From: Mediterraneibacter catenae
Lineage (GTDB): Bacteria; Bacillota; Clostridia; Lachnospirales; Lachnospiraceae
Direction of reading: 5' to 3'
DNA: 64,000 bases
Assembly (NCBI RefSeq): GCF_008691045.1
Contig: NZ_VMSO01000003.1
Span: forward strand, 124,001-188,000
Part shown: in pieces, positions 50,645-59,935 of the stretch
Layout: every line of letters starts with the position of its first letter
Numbering within the stretch: the stretch's first letter is position 1
Notes under the pieces: generated by a model
Databases searched by the model: none
Told to the model about the DNA's origin: nothing
Seen by the model: only the letters and a program-made list of their open reading frames with translations
Position numbers and translations under genes: made by a program

Positions 50645-51759
50645 GAGCAGTTGGAATTATCCTTGCAGGCGGAAACAGCAGGAAGATGCATGAACTGACC
50701 GCGAAGCGCGCGGTTGCGGCAATGCCTATAGCGGGCAGTTACAGGGCTATCGATTTCGCACTCAGCAATATGACAAATTCTCATATTCAGAAAGTCGCAG
50801 TGCTGACACAGTATAATGCGAGGTCGCTGAATGAGCATCTGAATTCTTCCAAGTGGTGGGACTTCGGCAGAAAACAAGGCGGATTGTTCGTATTTACACC
50901 GACGATTACTGCCGATAATGGTTACTGGTACAGAGGAACAGCGGATGCTATCTATCAGAACCTTGATTTTTTAAGAAAATGTCATGAACCTTATGTGATC
51001 ATTACATCCGGTGATGCAGTATACAAGCTGGATTACAATAAGGTTCTTGAGTATCATATTGCAAAGAAAGCTGATATCACAGTTGTGTGCAAAGAACTCG
51101 ACCCGAATGAGGATGCCACACGGTTCGGCACGATCCGCATGAATGAAAGCGCAAGGATTGAAGAATTTGAAGAAAAGCCGATGGTGGCACATTCACAGAC
51201 TGTTTCCACCGGAATCTATGTGATCCGCAGGAGACAGCTCATTGATCTTGTAGAGCACTGCGCTGAGGAAGAAAGACATGATTTTGTAACCGATATCCTG
51301 ATCCGGTATAAGAACCTGAAGAAGATATATGGTTATAAAATAAACAGCTACTGGAGTAACATCTCAACAGTAGACGCGTATTATCAGACAAATATGGATT
51401 TCCTGAAACCGGAAGTCCGCAATTACTTCTTTAAAGAACTTCCGAGTGTTTACTCAAAAGTAAGCGATCAGCCCCCGGCAAAATATAATCCCGGCGCGGT
51501 TGTAAAGAACAGTCTTGTAGGCAGCGGAAGTATCATCAACGGAACGGTAGAAAATTCCGTGATCTTCAAGAAAGTATTTGTAGGAAATAACTGTGTGATC
51601 AAGAATTCCATTATTCTGAATGATGTATACCTTGGAGATAATACTTACATTGAGAACTGCATCGTTGAAAGCCGTGATACTATCAGGGCAAACACAAGGC
51701 ACGTCGGTGAAAATGGTGTGAAAGTCGTAGTTGAAAAAAATGAACGATATGCATTATGA
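50641..51759 (+). CDS. glgD: GlgD, glucose-1-phosphate adenylyltransferase second subunit
   Basis: A 372-residue GlgC homologue of Firmicutes that usually supports or modulates GlgC. The usual GGGxGxRL start reads [13 protein letters not shown], so the catalytic loop is changed, as is normal for Glg[20 protein letters not shown] and the C-terminal hexapeptide repeats ([20 protein letters not shown]) remain. The ATGA overlap with glgC indicates joint translation of a GlgC-GlgD complex. Confidence 0.95.
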   Translation: MRAVGIILAGGNSRKMHELTAKRAVAAMPIAGSYRAIDFALSNMTNSHIQKVAVLTQYNARSLNEHLNSSKWWDFGRKQGGLFVFTPTITADNGYWYRGTADAIYQNLDFLRKCHEPYVIITSGDAVYKLDYNKVLEYHIAKKADITVVCKELDPNEDATRFGTIRMNESARIEEFEEKPMVAHSQTVSTGIYVIRRRQLIDLVEHCAEEERHDFVTDILIRYKNLKKIYGYKINSYWSNISTVDAYYQTNMDFLKPEVRNYFFKELPSVYSKVSDQPPAKYNPGAVVKNSLVGSGSIINGTVENSVIFKKVFVGNNCVIKNSIILNDVYLGDNTYIENCIVESRDTIRANTRHVGENGVKVVVEKNERYAL

Positions 51760-51887
51760 CCCTGTACTGACAGAGGAGGGCGGCAGGGCCGTAAGGGAGG
51801 ATTTGGGACTAGACATTTGAGACTTGACATATATAAAACAAACAGGCCCCGCGAAGTAATGCAATAGAGAAAGGAGACCTGGAGAGT

Positions 51888-52175
51888 ATGCAGATCACAG
51901 ATGTACGTGTACGCAAAGTTGCGAAAGAGGGGAAATTAAAAGCCGTGGTATCTATCACGATCGATGATGAGTTCGTGGTACATGATATTAAAGTGATAGA
52001 AGGGGAAAAGGGAATGTTCATCGCTATGCCGAGTAAAAAAGCTCTGGACGGTGAATATCGTGATATCGCACATCCGATCAATTCCGGTACACGGGAAAGA
52101 ATTCAGTCCACGATACTTGCAAAGTATGAAGAATCGCTGGAAGATGAAGATTCTATCGTCGTTGACGAGATGTAG
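51888..52175 (+). CDS. spoVG: SpoVG family regulator
   Basis: A 95-residue DNA/RNA-binding protein. The opening [36 protein letters not shown] and the [21 protein letters not shown] block are conserved across SpoVG. It influences septation, sporulation or virulence genes in different Firmicutes. AAAGGAGACCTGG precedes the ATG by some distance. A sigma-H-like AGGATTT occurs at 51798-51804 upstream but lacks a good partner. Confidence 0.95.
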   Translation: MQITDVRVRKVAKEGKLKAVVSITIDDEFVVHDIKVIEGEKGMFIAMPSKKALDGEYRDIAHPINSGTRERIQSTILAKYEESLEDEDSIVVDEM

Positions 52176-52233
52176 ATGAAAACTGACAGGTAAATATTGA
52201 AAGTGAAAATGGAGCTGCTGCAGGCAGCTCCAT

Positions 52234-52905
52234 TCATTTTTCCGGTAATTCAAATATCATTTCTTTTCCATTGCCGGGATGTTTGAATTCAAGGCGATAT
52301 GCACATAATCTCAGAGACTCAGAGGTTTTCCTGTTTTCCGGCATGCTGCCGGTTGGTTGCCCATACTTCCTGTCTCCGACGAGAGGGCAGCCAAGATGTG
52401 CCATCTGCACCCGGATCTGGTGATGACGCCCGGTGTCTAATCTAATCTTTACGACTGATGTGACAGGCGGGACATCTTCACAGACTTTTTCTACCCGGTA
52501 GTGAAGCCTGGCGAGTTTTGCGCCGGGAGTGTCCTTTGTGCAGACGCGGGACGTATTGGCGCGTCCGTCCTTTATCATATAGTCTTCCAGTGTTCCCTCG
52601 AACGGATCAGGGACGCCTGTGACGACGGCGCGGTAATATTTCCCAAATCCGGAGGTGGTGAGCTGGCGGTTCAGCTCCCTCGCGGCAGCAGGAGTTTTTG
52701 CAAATACAAGCAGCCCTTCTACCGGCTGATCCAGTCGGTGGATGACCGCCAGATAAGGGTTACGGGAAGCAAGATGCGTCTTCAGAAGACTTGCCATGTC
52801 GGGCGTGCCGATCTTTGCGCTTTGGGTCGGCACGCCTGACGGTTTATGACAGACGATGATATAGGGGTCTTCATATATGATAAGCGAGTTGATATCCGGT
52901 TTCAT
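52234..52905 (-). CDS. RluA-family pseudouridine synthase
   Basis: A 223-residue RNA pseudouridine synthase on the minus strand. The catalytic aspartate lies in HRLDQPVEGLLVFAKT (motif II), followed by YRAVVTG and DTGRHHQIRVQMAHLG. The S4 domain found in larger RluD types is missing, so this is the short RluA/RluC-like form acting on rRNA or tRNA. The target base cannot be set from sequence. It is convergent with spoVG. Confidence 0.9.
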   Translation of the reverse strand: MKPDINSLIIYEDPYIIVCHKPSGVPTQSAKIGTPDMASLLKTHLASRNPYLAVIHRLDQPVEGLLVFAKTPAAARELNRQLTTSGFGKYYRAVVTGVPDPFEGTLEDYMIKDGRANTSRVCTKDTPGAKLARLHYRVEKVCEDVPPVTSVVKIRLDTGRHHQIRVQMAHLGCPLVGDRKYGQPTGSMPENRKTSESLRLCAYRLEFKHPGNGKEMIFELPEK

Positions 52906-53046
52906 AAGTATACTCCTTTTAAAGCTTAAAGTGTTATGTTTTTGCTGCCCGATCAGGGCGGGATTTCTTGACTTTTATAAGGGCAGCGGCTAAACTGATT
53001 ATCATATAAAAGAATTTTGCGGTCAAGCTTTTTAAGGAGGCATTTC

Positions 53047-54330
53047 ATGATAAATAACGACTGGGAAAGGTTTGGAGACGAGATACGCAGGACAATACAG
53101 GATGCGGTGGACAACCGGGATTTCAGCAGGCTGAACCAGACTGTTTCAGATACACTCGGCAGAGCGATGGACAATGTGTCGCGGGGAATGCGGAACGGGG
53201 GCTGGTACAGGGATAATCCGCTGCAGAAGGGCCGGGCAGATCAGCCGGGCGGAAATATGAATGGCGGATACGGGGCAGGAGCTCCAGGGGGCGGGTTTAA
53301 TCCTGATCCACAGAAAGCGGCAGAAGGACAGCGGATGCAGAGGCAGTCAGCGCGGCCGGCAAAGAAACTACTGTATCTGAAAGGCACTTCGACAAAGATC
53401 GGCGGTATTTTCCTGGCGGTGACAGGATATGTATTTACCGTCGGAACAATTATATTTCTGCTGCTTCTGACGCTGGGAGCGGCGGCTACGGGATGGGATC
53501 TGGTCATGCAGATCGGTATGGGAATCTTCGGATTATTCGGACTCGCTTTTGTTATCATGGCTCTGGCGGGTACGAATATGGTATGTTCCGTAGGCCGATT
53601 CCGGAAATATGTGAACATTATAAAAGACAGAGAATATTGCGATGTAAAAGAGCTTGCACAAAAAACCGGGCGCTCTGCAAAAGCAGTTTTGAAGGACCTG
53701 AAAAAGATGATCAAAAAGGGCTGGTTCTGTCAGGGACACCTGGATGAGAAAGAGAGCTGTCTGATGGTCAGCGACGCGGCATACGGCCAGTATACAGGTC
53801 TGATGGAGCGGATGCGCAGGGAGAAAGCCGAGCGGGAGGCAGCGGCTGAAAAACAGCAGCAGGAATTTTCGAAACTTTCCCCGGAAGTACAGAAGATCGT
53901 CAGAGCCGGGGAGGAATACGTGAGGAAGATCCGTGCGGCAAATGACGCGATTCCGGGGGAAGAGATATCGGCAAAGATATCGAGGATGGAAATGCTTGTA
54001 GACCGTATATTTGACCGGGTGGAAGAACATCCTGAGTCAATAACTGACATACGAAAGCTGATGGAATATTATCTTCCGACGACGATCAAGCTGCTTGATG
54101 CGTACGAAGAGCTTGATGCGCAGCCCGTGCAGGGGGAGAATATCATCTCTTCAAAACGGGAGATCGAGAAGACGATAGATACACTCAATACCGCATTTGA
54201 GAAGCTGCTGGACGATCTGTTCCAGGATACGGCGTGGGATTTGTCTTCCGATATATCCGTGCTTCATACGATGCTGGCGCAGGAAGGCCTGACAGAAGAT
54301 GGATTAAAGAGTGCCGGAAAGAAAAACTAA
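53047..54330 (+). CDS. XpaC-like protein (5-bromo-4-chloroindolyl phosphate hydrolysis family)
   Basis: A 427-residue protein with a soluble N-terminus, a Gly/Pro-rich linker (about 75-105), two membrane helices (about 115-180), a winged-helix-like stretch (DVKELAQKTGRSAKAVLKDLKKM) and a helical C-terminal XpaC domain with ISRMEMLVDRIFDRVEEHPE. XpaC neighbours TelA in many Firmicutes. I chose the ATG at 53047 after TTAAGGAGGC. Its function is not known beyond that association. Confidence 0.83.
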   Translation: MINNDWERFGDEIRRTIQDAVDNRDFSRLNQTVSDTLGRAMDNVSRGMRNGGWYRDNPLQKGRADQPGGNMNGGYGAGAPGGGFNPDPQKAAEGQRMQRQSARPAKKLLYLKGTSTKIGGIFLAVTGYVFTVGTIIFLLLLTLGAAATGWDLVMQIGMGIFGLFGLAFVIMALAGTNMVCSVGRFRKYVNIIKDREYCDVKELAQKTGRSAKAVLKDLKKMIKKGWFCQGHLDEKESCLMVSDAAYGQYTGLMERMRREKAEREAAAEKQQQEFSKLSPEVQKIVRAGEEYVRKIRAANDAIPGEEISAKISRMEMLVDRIFDRVEEHPESITDIRKLMEYYLPTTIKLLDAYEELDAQPVQGENIISSKREIEKTIDTLNTAFEKLLDDLFQDTAWDLSSDISVLHTMLAQEGLTEDGLKSAGKKN

Positions 54331-54348
54331 TAAATGGAGGTAATGAAG

Positions 54349-55488
54349 ATGAGCAATGATTTTCAGGATATGAGCACAGCACCTACTCTGACGCTGGATC
54401 CGTTTCAGACGCAGGGACAGAAGCAGCCGCCGGTGGAACAGCCTAAGGAAGAACCGGCACTGGACGAGAGCATACTTACAGACGAAGAGCGCAGGACGGT
54501 AGATGCATTTGCGCAGCAGATCGATCTGACGAATTCAACTCTGGTGCTCCAGTATGGTGCGGGGACGCAGAAGAAGATGGCAGACTTCTCGGAGGATGCC
54601 CTCAACAATGTACGGTCCAAAGATCTGGGAGAAGTAGGTGACCTTCTGAGCGGTGTTGTAAAGGAACTGAGAGGATTTGACGAGGAAGAGGAAAAAGGAT
54701 TCTTCGGGATCTTCAAGAAAGCTTCCAATAAGATCGAAACCATGAAAGCGAAATATGCCAAGGCCGAGGCAAATGTAAATGAGATCGTGAAAGTTCTGGA
54801 GAAACATCAGGTACAGCTCATGAAAGATTCGGCTCTGCTGGACAAGATGTACGAACTGAACCTGACTTACTTTAAAGAATTGTCCATGTATATCCTTGCC
54901 GGCAAGAAGAAACTGGCGGAAGTGAGGAATACCCAGTTAAAAGAGCTCCTTGATAAAGCAATGCTGTCCGGACTTCCGGAGGATGCACAGGCGGCGAAAG
55001 ATCTGGATTCTATGTGCAATCGTTTTGAGAAGAAGATCCATGATCTGGAGCTCACAAGGATGATCTCAATCCAGACTGCTCCCCAGATCCGTCTTGTACA
55101 GAATAACGATACTCAGATGGTGGAGAAAATCCAGTCAACTATCGTGAATACGATCCCTTTGTGGAAGAGTCAGATGGTACTTGCTCTCGGAGTAGAACAT
55201 TCCGCACAGGCGGCAGCCGCCCAGCGGGAGGTTACGGACATGACCAATGAGCTGCTCAGGAAGAATGCGGAGAAGCTCAAGATGGCAACGATCGAGACAG
55301 CAAAAGAGTCTGAACGCGGCATTGTCGATATGGAGACACTCAAGGCGACGAACGAATCTCTGATCTCTACACTTGACGAAGTGATGAACATCCAGAGGGA
55401 AGGACGCCAGAAGAGGGCGGAGGCGGAGGAAGGCCTGCGCAGCATGGAGCAGGAGCTTAAAGCGAAGCTCTTGGAGATACAAGGATAA
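54349..55488 (+). CDS. Toxic anion resistance protein TelA
   Basis: A 379-residue, almost entirely helical TelA-family protein (PF05816). Typical segments are EEEEKGFFGIFKKASNKIETMKAKYAKAEANVNEIVKVLE and VALGVEHSAQAAAAQREVTD. Family members are linked to tellurite, envelope-drug and bacteriocin tolerance. I chose the ATG at 54349, 9 bases after GGAGGT. It follows the XpaC-like gene by 18 bases, a recurrent pair. Mechanism unclear. Confidence 0.9.
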   Translation: MSNDFQDMSTAPTLTLDPFQTQGQKQPPVEQPKEEPALDESILTDEERRTVDAFAQQIDLTNSTLVLQYGAGTQKKMADFSEDALNNVRSKDLGEVGDLLSGVVKELRGFDEEEEKGFFGIFKKASNKIETMKAKYAKAEANVNEIVKVLEKHQVQLMKDSALLDKMYELNLTYFKELSMYILAGKKKLAEVRNTQLKELLDKAMLSGLPEDAQAAKDLDSMCNRFEKKIHDLELTRMISIQTAPQIRLVQNNDTQMVEKIQSTIVNTIPLWKSQMVLALGVEHSAQAAAAQREVTDMTNELLRKNAEKLKMATIETAKESERGIVDMETLKATNESLISTLDEVMNIQREGRQKRAEAEEGLRSMEQELKAKLLEIQG

Positions 55489-55497
55489 ATCCGCGGG

Positions 55498-55526
55498 TTG
55501 ACATGCCCGGTGATTTCGGTTAAAAT
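55498..55526 (+). promoter_or_regulatory. Sigma-A promoter of the proS T-box leader
   Basis: TTGACA (55498-55503) and TAAAAT (55521-55526) are 17 bases apart, just after the telA stop and immediately before the T-box RNA. Confidence 0.85.
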
Positions 55527-55530
55527 CACA

Positions 55531-55773
55531 GTTACGAACAGCGATGAACGGGATTAGTATATATGAGGGAATGCCACAGAGAGAAGGCGGATGGTGCGAG
55601 CCTTTTGCAGGACTGTATAGAACCGGCCCGGGAGCTTCTGCATGAAAATGCAGCGTACGTTCCGCGTTAAGGACGTAAGAGTGAACCGCGCATAAGTGCA
55701 GTTAATTAGGGTGGTACCGCCGGGATATCCGGTCCCTTGTTTTGAGGGACTTAAGATGTCCCGGCGTTCTTTT
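55531..55773 (+). promoter_or_regulatory. T-box leader controlling proS
   Basis: The leader has the stem I features (ATTAGTAT, AGAGAGAAGG), a likely specifier CCG at 55623-55625 after GAA, and the T-box AGGGTGGTACCGCC (55708-55721). Its TGGT would pair with the ACCA end of uncharged tRNA-Pro. The terminator stem CGCCGGGA (55718-55725) with TCCCGGCG (55759-55766) precedes TTCTTTT. Uncharged tRNA-Pro would open the path into proS. The specifier is inferred, not proved. Confidence 0.9.
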
Positions 55774-55819
55774 ATGTATGAAAGAGCGCATTTAGAAAAA
55801 TGTGTAAAGGAGAAGAAAG

Positions 55820-57262
55820 ATGGCAAAGGAAAAGAAACTGGTACAGTCGATCACTTCGAGAGACGAAGATTTCGCACAGTGGTACACGGATGTCGTGCGC
55901 GAGGCGAAGTTGTGTGATTATTCGGGAGTAAAAGGATGCCTGAATTATCTGCCGAACGGCTATGCGCTGTGGGAGAATATTCAGGCGGATCTCGACAAAC
56001 GTTTTAAAGATACAGGTGTGGAGAATGTATACCTTCCGGTGCTGATCCCGGAGAGCCTTCTCCAGAAGGAGAAAGACCATATCGAGGGCTTTGCCCCGGA
56101 GGTGGCATGGGTGACGCACGGCGGCATGGAACAGCTTCAGGAGCGTTTCTGCATCCGTCCTACATCCGAGACGCTGTTCTGCGATGTGTGGAGCAAGACA
56201 GTGCAGTCCTACCGCGACCTGCCGAAAGTATGGAATCAGTGGTGTTCTGTCCTCCGCTGGGAGAAGACGACGAGACCGTTCCTCCGCTCCAGAGAGTTCT
56301 TGTGGCAGGAGGGGCACACGATCCACGCAACATACGAGGAAGCGGAAGAGCGCACAAAGATGATGTGGGAAGTGTATAAGAACTTTGTGGAAGAAGACCT
56401 TGCGATCCCGGTCGTGGCAGGGCGCAAGACAGAGAGCGAGAAGTTCGCCGGAGCACAGGATACCTATACGATCGAGGCGCTGATGCACGACGGACAGGCG
56501 CTGCAGTCCGCGACGAGCCATTTCTTCGGAAATTCCTTCCCGGATGCGTTCAATATCAAATATGCAGATAAGAACAACGAACTGCACAGTGTATATGAGA
56601 CTTCCTGGGGATTATCCACCAGAATCATCGGCGCGATCATCATGGTACACGGCGATGACAGCGGCCTGGTGCTTCCGCCGAGGATCGCTCCGGTGCAGAC
56701 GAGAGTAATTCCGATCGCACAGCATAAAGAAGGCGTGCTCGACAAAGCAAATGAACTTCTGGAAGCACTGAAGGCAGCAGGCTACCGTGCGAAGATCGAT
56801 GATTCTGAGAAGAGCCCGGGATGGAAGTTCAGTGAGCAGGAGATGCTTGGTATCCCGACTCGTATCGAGATTGGCCCGAAGGATATTGAGAACGGTCAGG
56901 TCGTAGTTGTCCGCCGCGATACGAGAGAGAAGATTGTTGTTTCCATCGATGAGATTGCGACAAAGCTGGGAGAGATTCTTGAGACGATCCAGAAAGATCT
57001 CTACACAAAAGCAAAAGCATTTCTGGATGACCATATCAGCACAGCGACAACGATCGAAGAAATGAAGGACGCTGTCCAGAATAAGAAAGGATTCGTTAAA
57101 GCGATGTGGTGCGGCGAGGAAGCGTGCGAGGATGAGATCAAGGCGCAGGCAGGCGGCGTAACATCGAGGTGTATTCCAATGAAAGAAGAGCATCTGTCCG
57201 ATGTATGCGTATGCTGTGGCAAACCGGCGAAACACATGGTTTACTGGGGAAGAGCCTATTAA
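55820..57262 (+). CDS. proS: Prolyl-tRNA synthetase, short archaeal/eukaryal type
   Basis: A 480-residue class II synthetase that charges tRNA-Pro. Motif 2 ([28 protein letters not shown]) is clear. The editing insertion of bacterial-type ProRS is absent, and a C-terminal zinc-type domain with MWCGEEAC and [18 protein letters not shown] is present, which marks the archaeal-type form found in many Clostridia. AAAGGAGAAGAAAG precedes the ATG. It is controlled by the T-box. Confidence 0.97.
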   Translation: MAKEKKLVQSITSRDEDFAQWYTDVVREAKLCDYSGVKGCLNYLPNGYALWENIQADLDKRFKDTGVENVYLPVLIPESLLQKEKDHIEGFAPEVAWVTHGGMEQLQERFCIRPTSETLFCDVWSKTVQSYRDLPKVWNQWCSVLRWEKTTRPFLRSREFLWQEGHTIHATYEEAEERTKMMWEVYKNFVEEDLAIPVVAGRKTESEKFAGAQDTYTIEALMHDGQALQSATSHFFGNSFPDAFNIKYADKNNELHSVYETSWGLSTRIIGAIIMVHGDDSGLVLPPRIAPVQTRVIPIAQHKEGVLDKANELLEALKAAGYRAKIDDSEKSPGWKFSEQEMLGIPTRIEIGPKDIENGQVVVVRRDTREKIVVSIDEIATKLGEILETIQKDLYTKAKAFLDDHISTATTIEEMKDAVQNKKGFVKAMWCGEEACEDEIKAQAGGVTSRCIPMKEEHLSDVCVCCGKPAKHMVYWGRAY

Positions 57263-57275
57263 ACAACACCTGAGT

Positions 57276-57314
57276 ACCTCTGTGCAACCGAGTTGAATTG
57301 CACAGAGGTCTTTT
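57276..57314 (+). terminator. Terminator after proS
   Basis: ACCTCTGTGCAA (57276-57287) pairs perfectly with TTGCACAGAGGT (57298-57309), followed by CTTTT. Confidence 0.85.
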
Positions 57315-57401
57315 GCATAACGTAGTATAATAGTGTGATGATGCCTCGGGCAAAAGTCATGTGATCAGTTAACAGTTATTCAGAAAGGCGTGGAAACAAC
57401 A

Positions 57402-58331
57402 GTGATCTACAATAATATTTTAGAAGCAATGGGAAATACACCGCTGATCCGTCTGGAGCGGATGGCAGAGAAAGGGAGCGCCCAGATCCTTGTAAAGTTC
57501 GAGGGACTTAATGTGGGCGGCTCCATCAAGACAAGGACCGCCTATAATATGATACGCGACGCTGAAGAAAAAGGGCTCATCAAGGAAGATACTATCATTG
57601 TTGAACCTACCAGCGGGAACCAGGGGATCGGGCTTGCACTCGTAGGGGCGGTGCGCGGGTACAAGACACGGATCATCATGCCCGATTCCGTCAGTGAGGA
57701 GCGCAGGAAGCTGATGAAGCATTACGGGGCGGAAGTGGTGCTGATCCACGATGCGGGCAATATCGGCGAATGTATCGAAGAGTGTTTGAACACGGCGCTT
57801 AAGATGGCGGAGGAAGATCCGAGAGTCTTCGTGCCCCAGCAGTTTGAGAACCCGGCGAATCCGGCGGTCCACAGATCGAGGACAGCGATCGAAATCCTGG
57901 AGCAGGCAGACTGCAAGATCGACGGGTTCTGCTCAGGCATCGGGACGGGCGGAACGATTACCGGGATCGGTGAAGTGCTCAAAGAGAAGAATCCGGATAT
58001 GGAGATCTGGGCGGTAGAGCCGGAACACGCGGCGATCCTCTCCGGCGGTTCCATCGGAACACATCTGCAGATGGGCATCGGGGACGGACTGATCCCGGAG
58101 ATACTGAACACACAGATCTACGACGATATCTGTATCGTGACAGATGAGGAAGCCATTCAGACATCGCGTGAACTGGCTTCAAAGGAGGGGATCATGTGCG
58201 GGATCTCTTCCGGGACGAATGTGGCAGCGGCGATCAAGCTGGCGAGAAAGTTAGGAGCAGGAAAGACTGTGGTTACAGTCCTTCCGGATACTGCGGAACG
58301 GTATTTCTCCACACCGCTGTTTGAAGAATAA
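57402..58331 (+). CDS. Cysteine synthase family protein (PLP-dependent)
   Basis: A 309-residue fold-type II PLP enzyme like CysK, which makes cysteine from O-acetylserine and sulfide. The start MIYNNILEAMGNTPLIRLER is typical. The PLP lysine motif reads VGGSIKTRTA rather than PGGSVKDR, and the substrate loop PTSGNQGIG has Gln where CysK has Thr. FCSGIGTGGTITGIGEVLKE binds the phosphate. I prefer the GTG at 57402 over that at 57390. The changes leave room for a different sulfur or amine donor. Confidence 0.85.
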   Translation: MIYNNILEAMGNTPLIRLERMAEKGSAQILVKFEGLNVGGSIKTRTAYNMIRDAEEKGLIKEDTIIVEPTSGNQGIGLALVGAVRGYKTRIIMPDSVSEERRKLMKHYGAEVVLIHDAGNIGECIEECLNTALKMAEEDPRVFVPQQFENPANPAVHRSRTAIEILEQADCKIDGFCSGIGTGGTITGIGEVLKEKNPDMEIWAVEPEHAAILSGGSIGTHLQMGIGDGLIPEILNTQIYDDICIVTDEEAIQTSRELASKEGIMCGISSGTNVAAAIKLARKLGAGKTVVTVLPDTAERYFSTPLFEE

Positions 58332-58349
58332 AAGTATTTCTGCCCGCGT

Positions 58350-58487
58350 CATTCGCAAAGGCGCACGGACGTGCTTACCGCGGCAATGCCGCTTCTTTGC
58401 TCATATACGGGCGCTCAGTACATCTGAGTGTCAGTCGCCGGATTCTTATGCAAGCATAAATCCGCCTCCTGACATCAGATGGCTGAA
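58350..58487. repeat. First copy of a 138-bp repeat (degraded)
   Basis: This block (from CATTCGCAAAGGCGCAC to GGCTGAA) repeats 166 bases later with a handful of changes. It lacks the outer inverted ends of the second copy. It contains small palindromes such as GCGGCAATGCCGC and CTCAGTACATCTGAG. Confidence 0.9.
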
Positions 58488-58492
58488 ACGAT

Positions 58493-58664
58493 TAAGAAAA
58501 CAGTTCAGCGCGCGCCATTCGCAAAGGCGCACTGACGTGCTTACCGCGGCAATGCCGCTTCTTTGCTCATATACGGGCGCTCAGTACATCTGAGTGTCAG
58601 TTGCCGGATCTTTATGCAAGCATAAATCCGTCTCCTGACATCAGATGGCTGAACTGTTTTCTTA
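58493..58664. mobile_element. MITE-like element with 17-bp terminal inverted repeats
   Basis: TAAGAAAACAGTTCAGC (58493-58509) and GCTGAACTGTTTTCTTA (58648-58664) are perfect inverted repeats around the second copy of the 138-bp block (58516-58653). The 172-bp unit codes for nothing and is full of short palindromes, including TTTATGCAAGCATAAA. This layout fits a non-autonomous transposable or REP-like element. No clear target duplication is seen. The 505-base gap between the cysteine synthase gene and rpsL otherwise holds only the degraded copy, the rpsL promoter and its leader. Confidence 0.65.
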
Positions 58665-58683
58665 TAAATTCTTGTAAAATCCC

Positions 58684-58712
58684 TTGACTTTCCAATATAA
58701 ACGTAATAAACT
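58684..58712 (+). promoter_or_regulatory. Sigma-A promoter of rpsL-rpsG-fusA
   Basis: TTGACT (58684-58689) and TAAACT (58707-58712) are 17 bases apart, about 125 bases before rpsL and just past the MITE-like element. Confidence 0.85.
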
Positions 58713-58836
58713 AGTCTAGCGTGCACGAAAAGGCATCGTTCTTTTGGTGCGCCAAAAAGGATAACGACAAGATTATCCGCAGCCCCTCGCGGAATGACCT
58801 GCGAGGAAACGAATAATTCATAGGAGGTGAAAAGGA

Positions 58837-59259
58837 ATGCCAACATTTAACCAGTTAGTTAGAAAAGGACGTCAGACTTCTGAGAAAAAGTCTACAGCAC
58901 CGGCACTTCAGAAAGGATACAACTCTCTGAGAAAACGTGCGACAAACACATCTTCACCGCAGAAGAGAGGTGTCTGCACAGCCGTTAAGACTGCTACACC
59001 GAAGAAGCCTAACTCAGCTCTGAGAAAGATCGCCAGAGTTCGTCTTTCTAACGGAATCGAAGTAACAAGCTACATCCCGGGCGAGGGACACAACCTTCAG
59101 GAGCATAGCGTTGTTATGATCCGTGGAGGAAGAGTTAAAGACCTGCCTGGTACAAGATACCACATCATCCGTGGTACACTTGATACAGCAGGTGTTGCGA
59201 AGAGACGTCAGGCGCGTTCAAAATACGGCGCTAAGAGACCGAAAGACGCAAAGAAATAA
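58837..59259 (+). CDS. rpsL: 30S ribosomal protein S12
   Basis: A 140-residue decoding-site protein. The conserved [15 protein letters not shown] and [25 protein letters not shown] blocks are intact, including the lysines whose change causes streptomycin resistance in E. coli. TAGGAGGTGAAAA precedes the ATG. It leads the str-type cluster with rpsG, fusA and tuf. Confidence 0.97.
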   Translation: MPTFNQLVRKGRQTSEKKSTAPALQKGYNSLRKRATNTSSPQKRGVCTAVKTATPKKPNSALRKIARVRLSNGIEVTSYIPGEGHNLQEHSVVMIRGGRVKDLPGTRYHIIRGTLDTAGVAKRRQARSKYGAKRPKDAKK

Positions 59260-59414
59260 GTAACTGATAGTTAAATCGTATCACAAACAGAACTATGATT
59301 ATCGTAAGGTTGCGGATCAATCTTTAATTGATAAAAGTCCCGCGGCCGCGAGCACATGAAATGCGATTCCATAGAAAGACACATGTGAGTACCGATGAAT
59401 TAATCCCGGTTTGA

Positions 59415-59915
<501 letters not shown>

Positions 59916-59935
59916 TTATCTAGGAGGAAAAAACC

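Noticed and set aside
51798-51835. Sigma-H promoter for spoVG
   Set aside because: AGGATTT is present at 51798 but a convincing GAAT-type -10 at the right distance is not.
55696-55917. Open frame inside the proS T-box leader
   Set aside because: It covers the T-box and terminator and then runs out of frame into proS.
58350-58664. CRISPR array in the rpsL upstream region
   Set aside because: There are two long repeats, not many short ones with unique spacers, and no cas genes.
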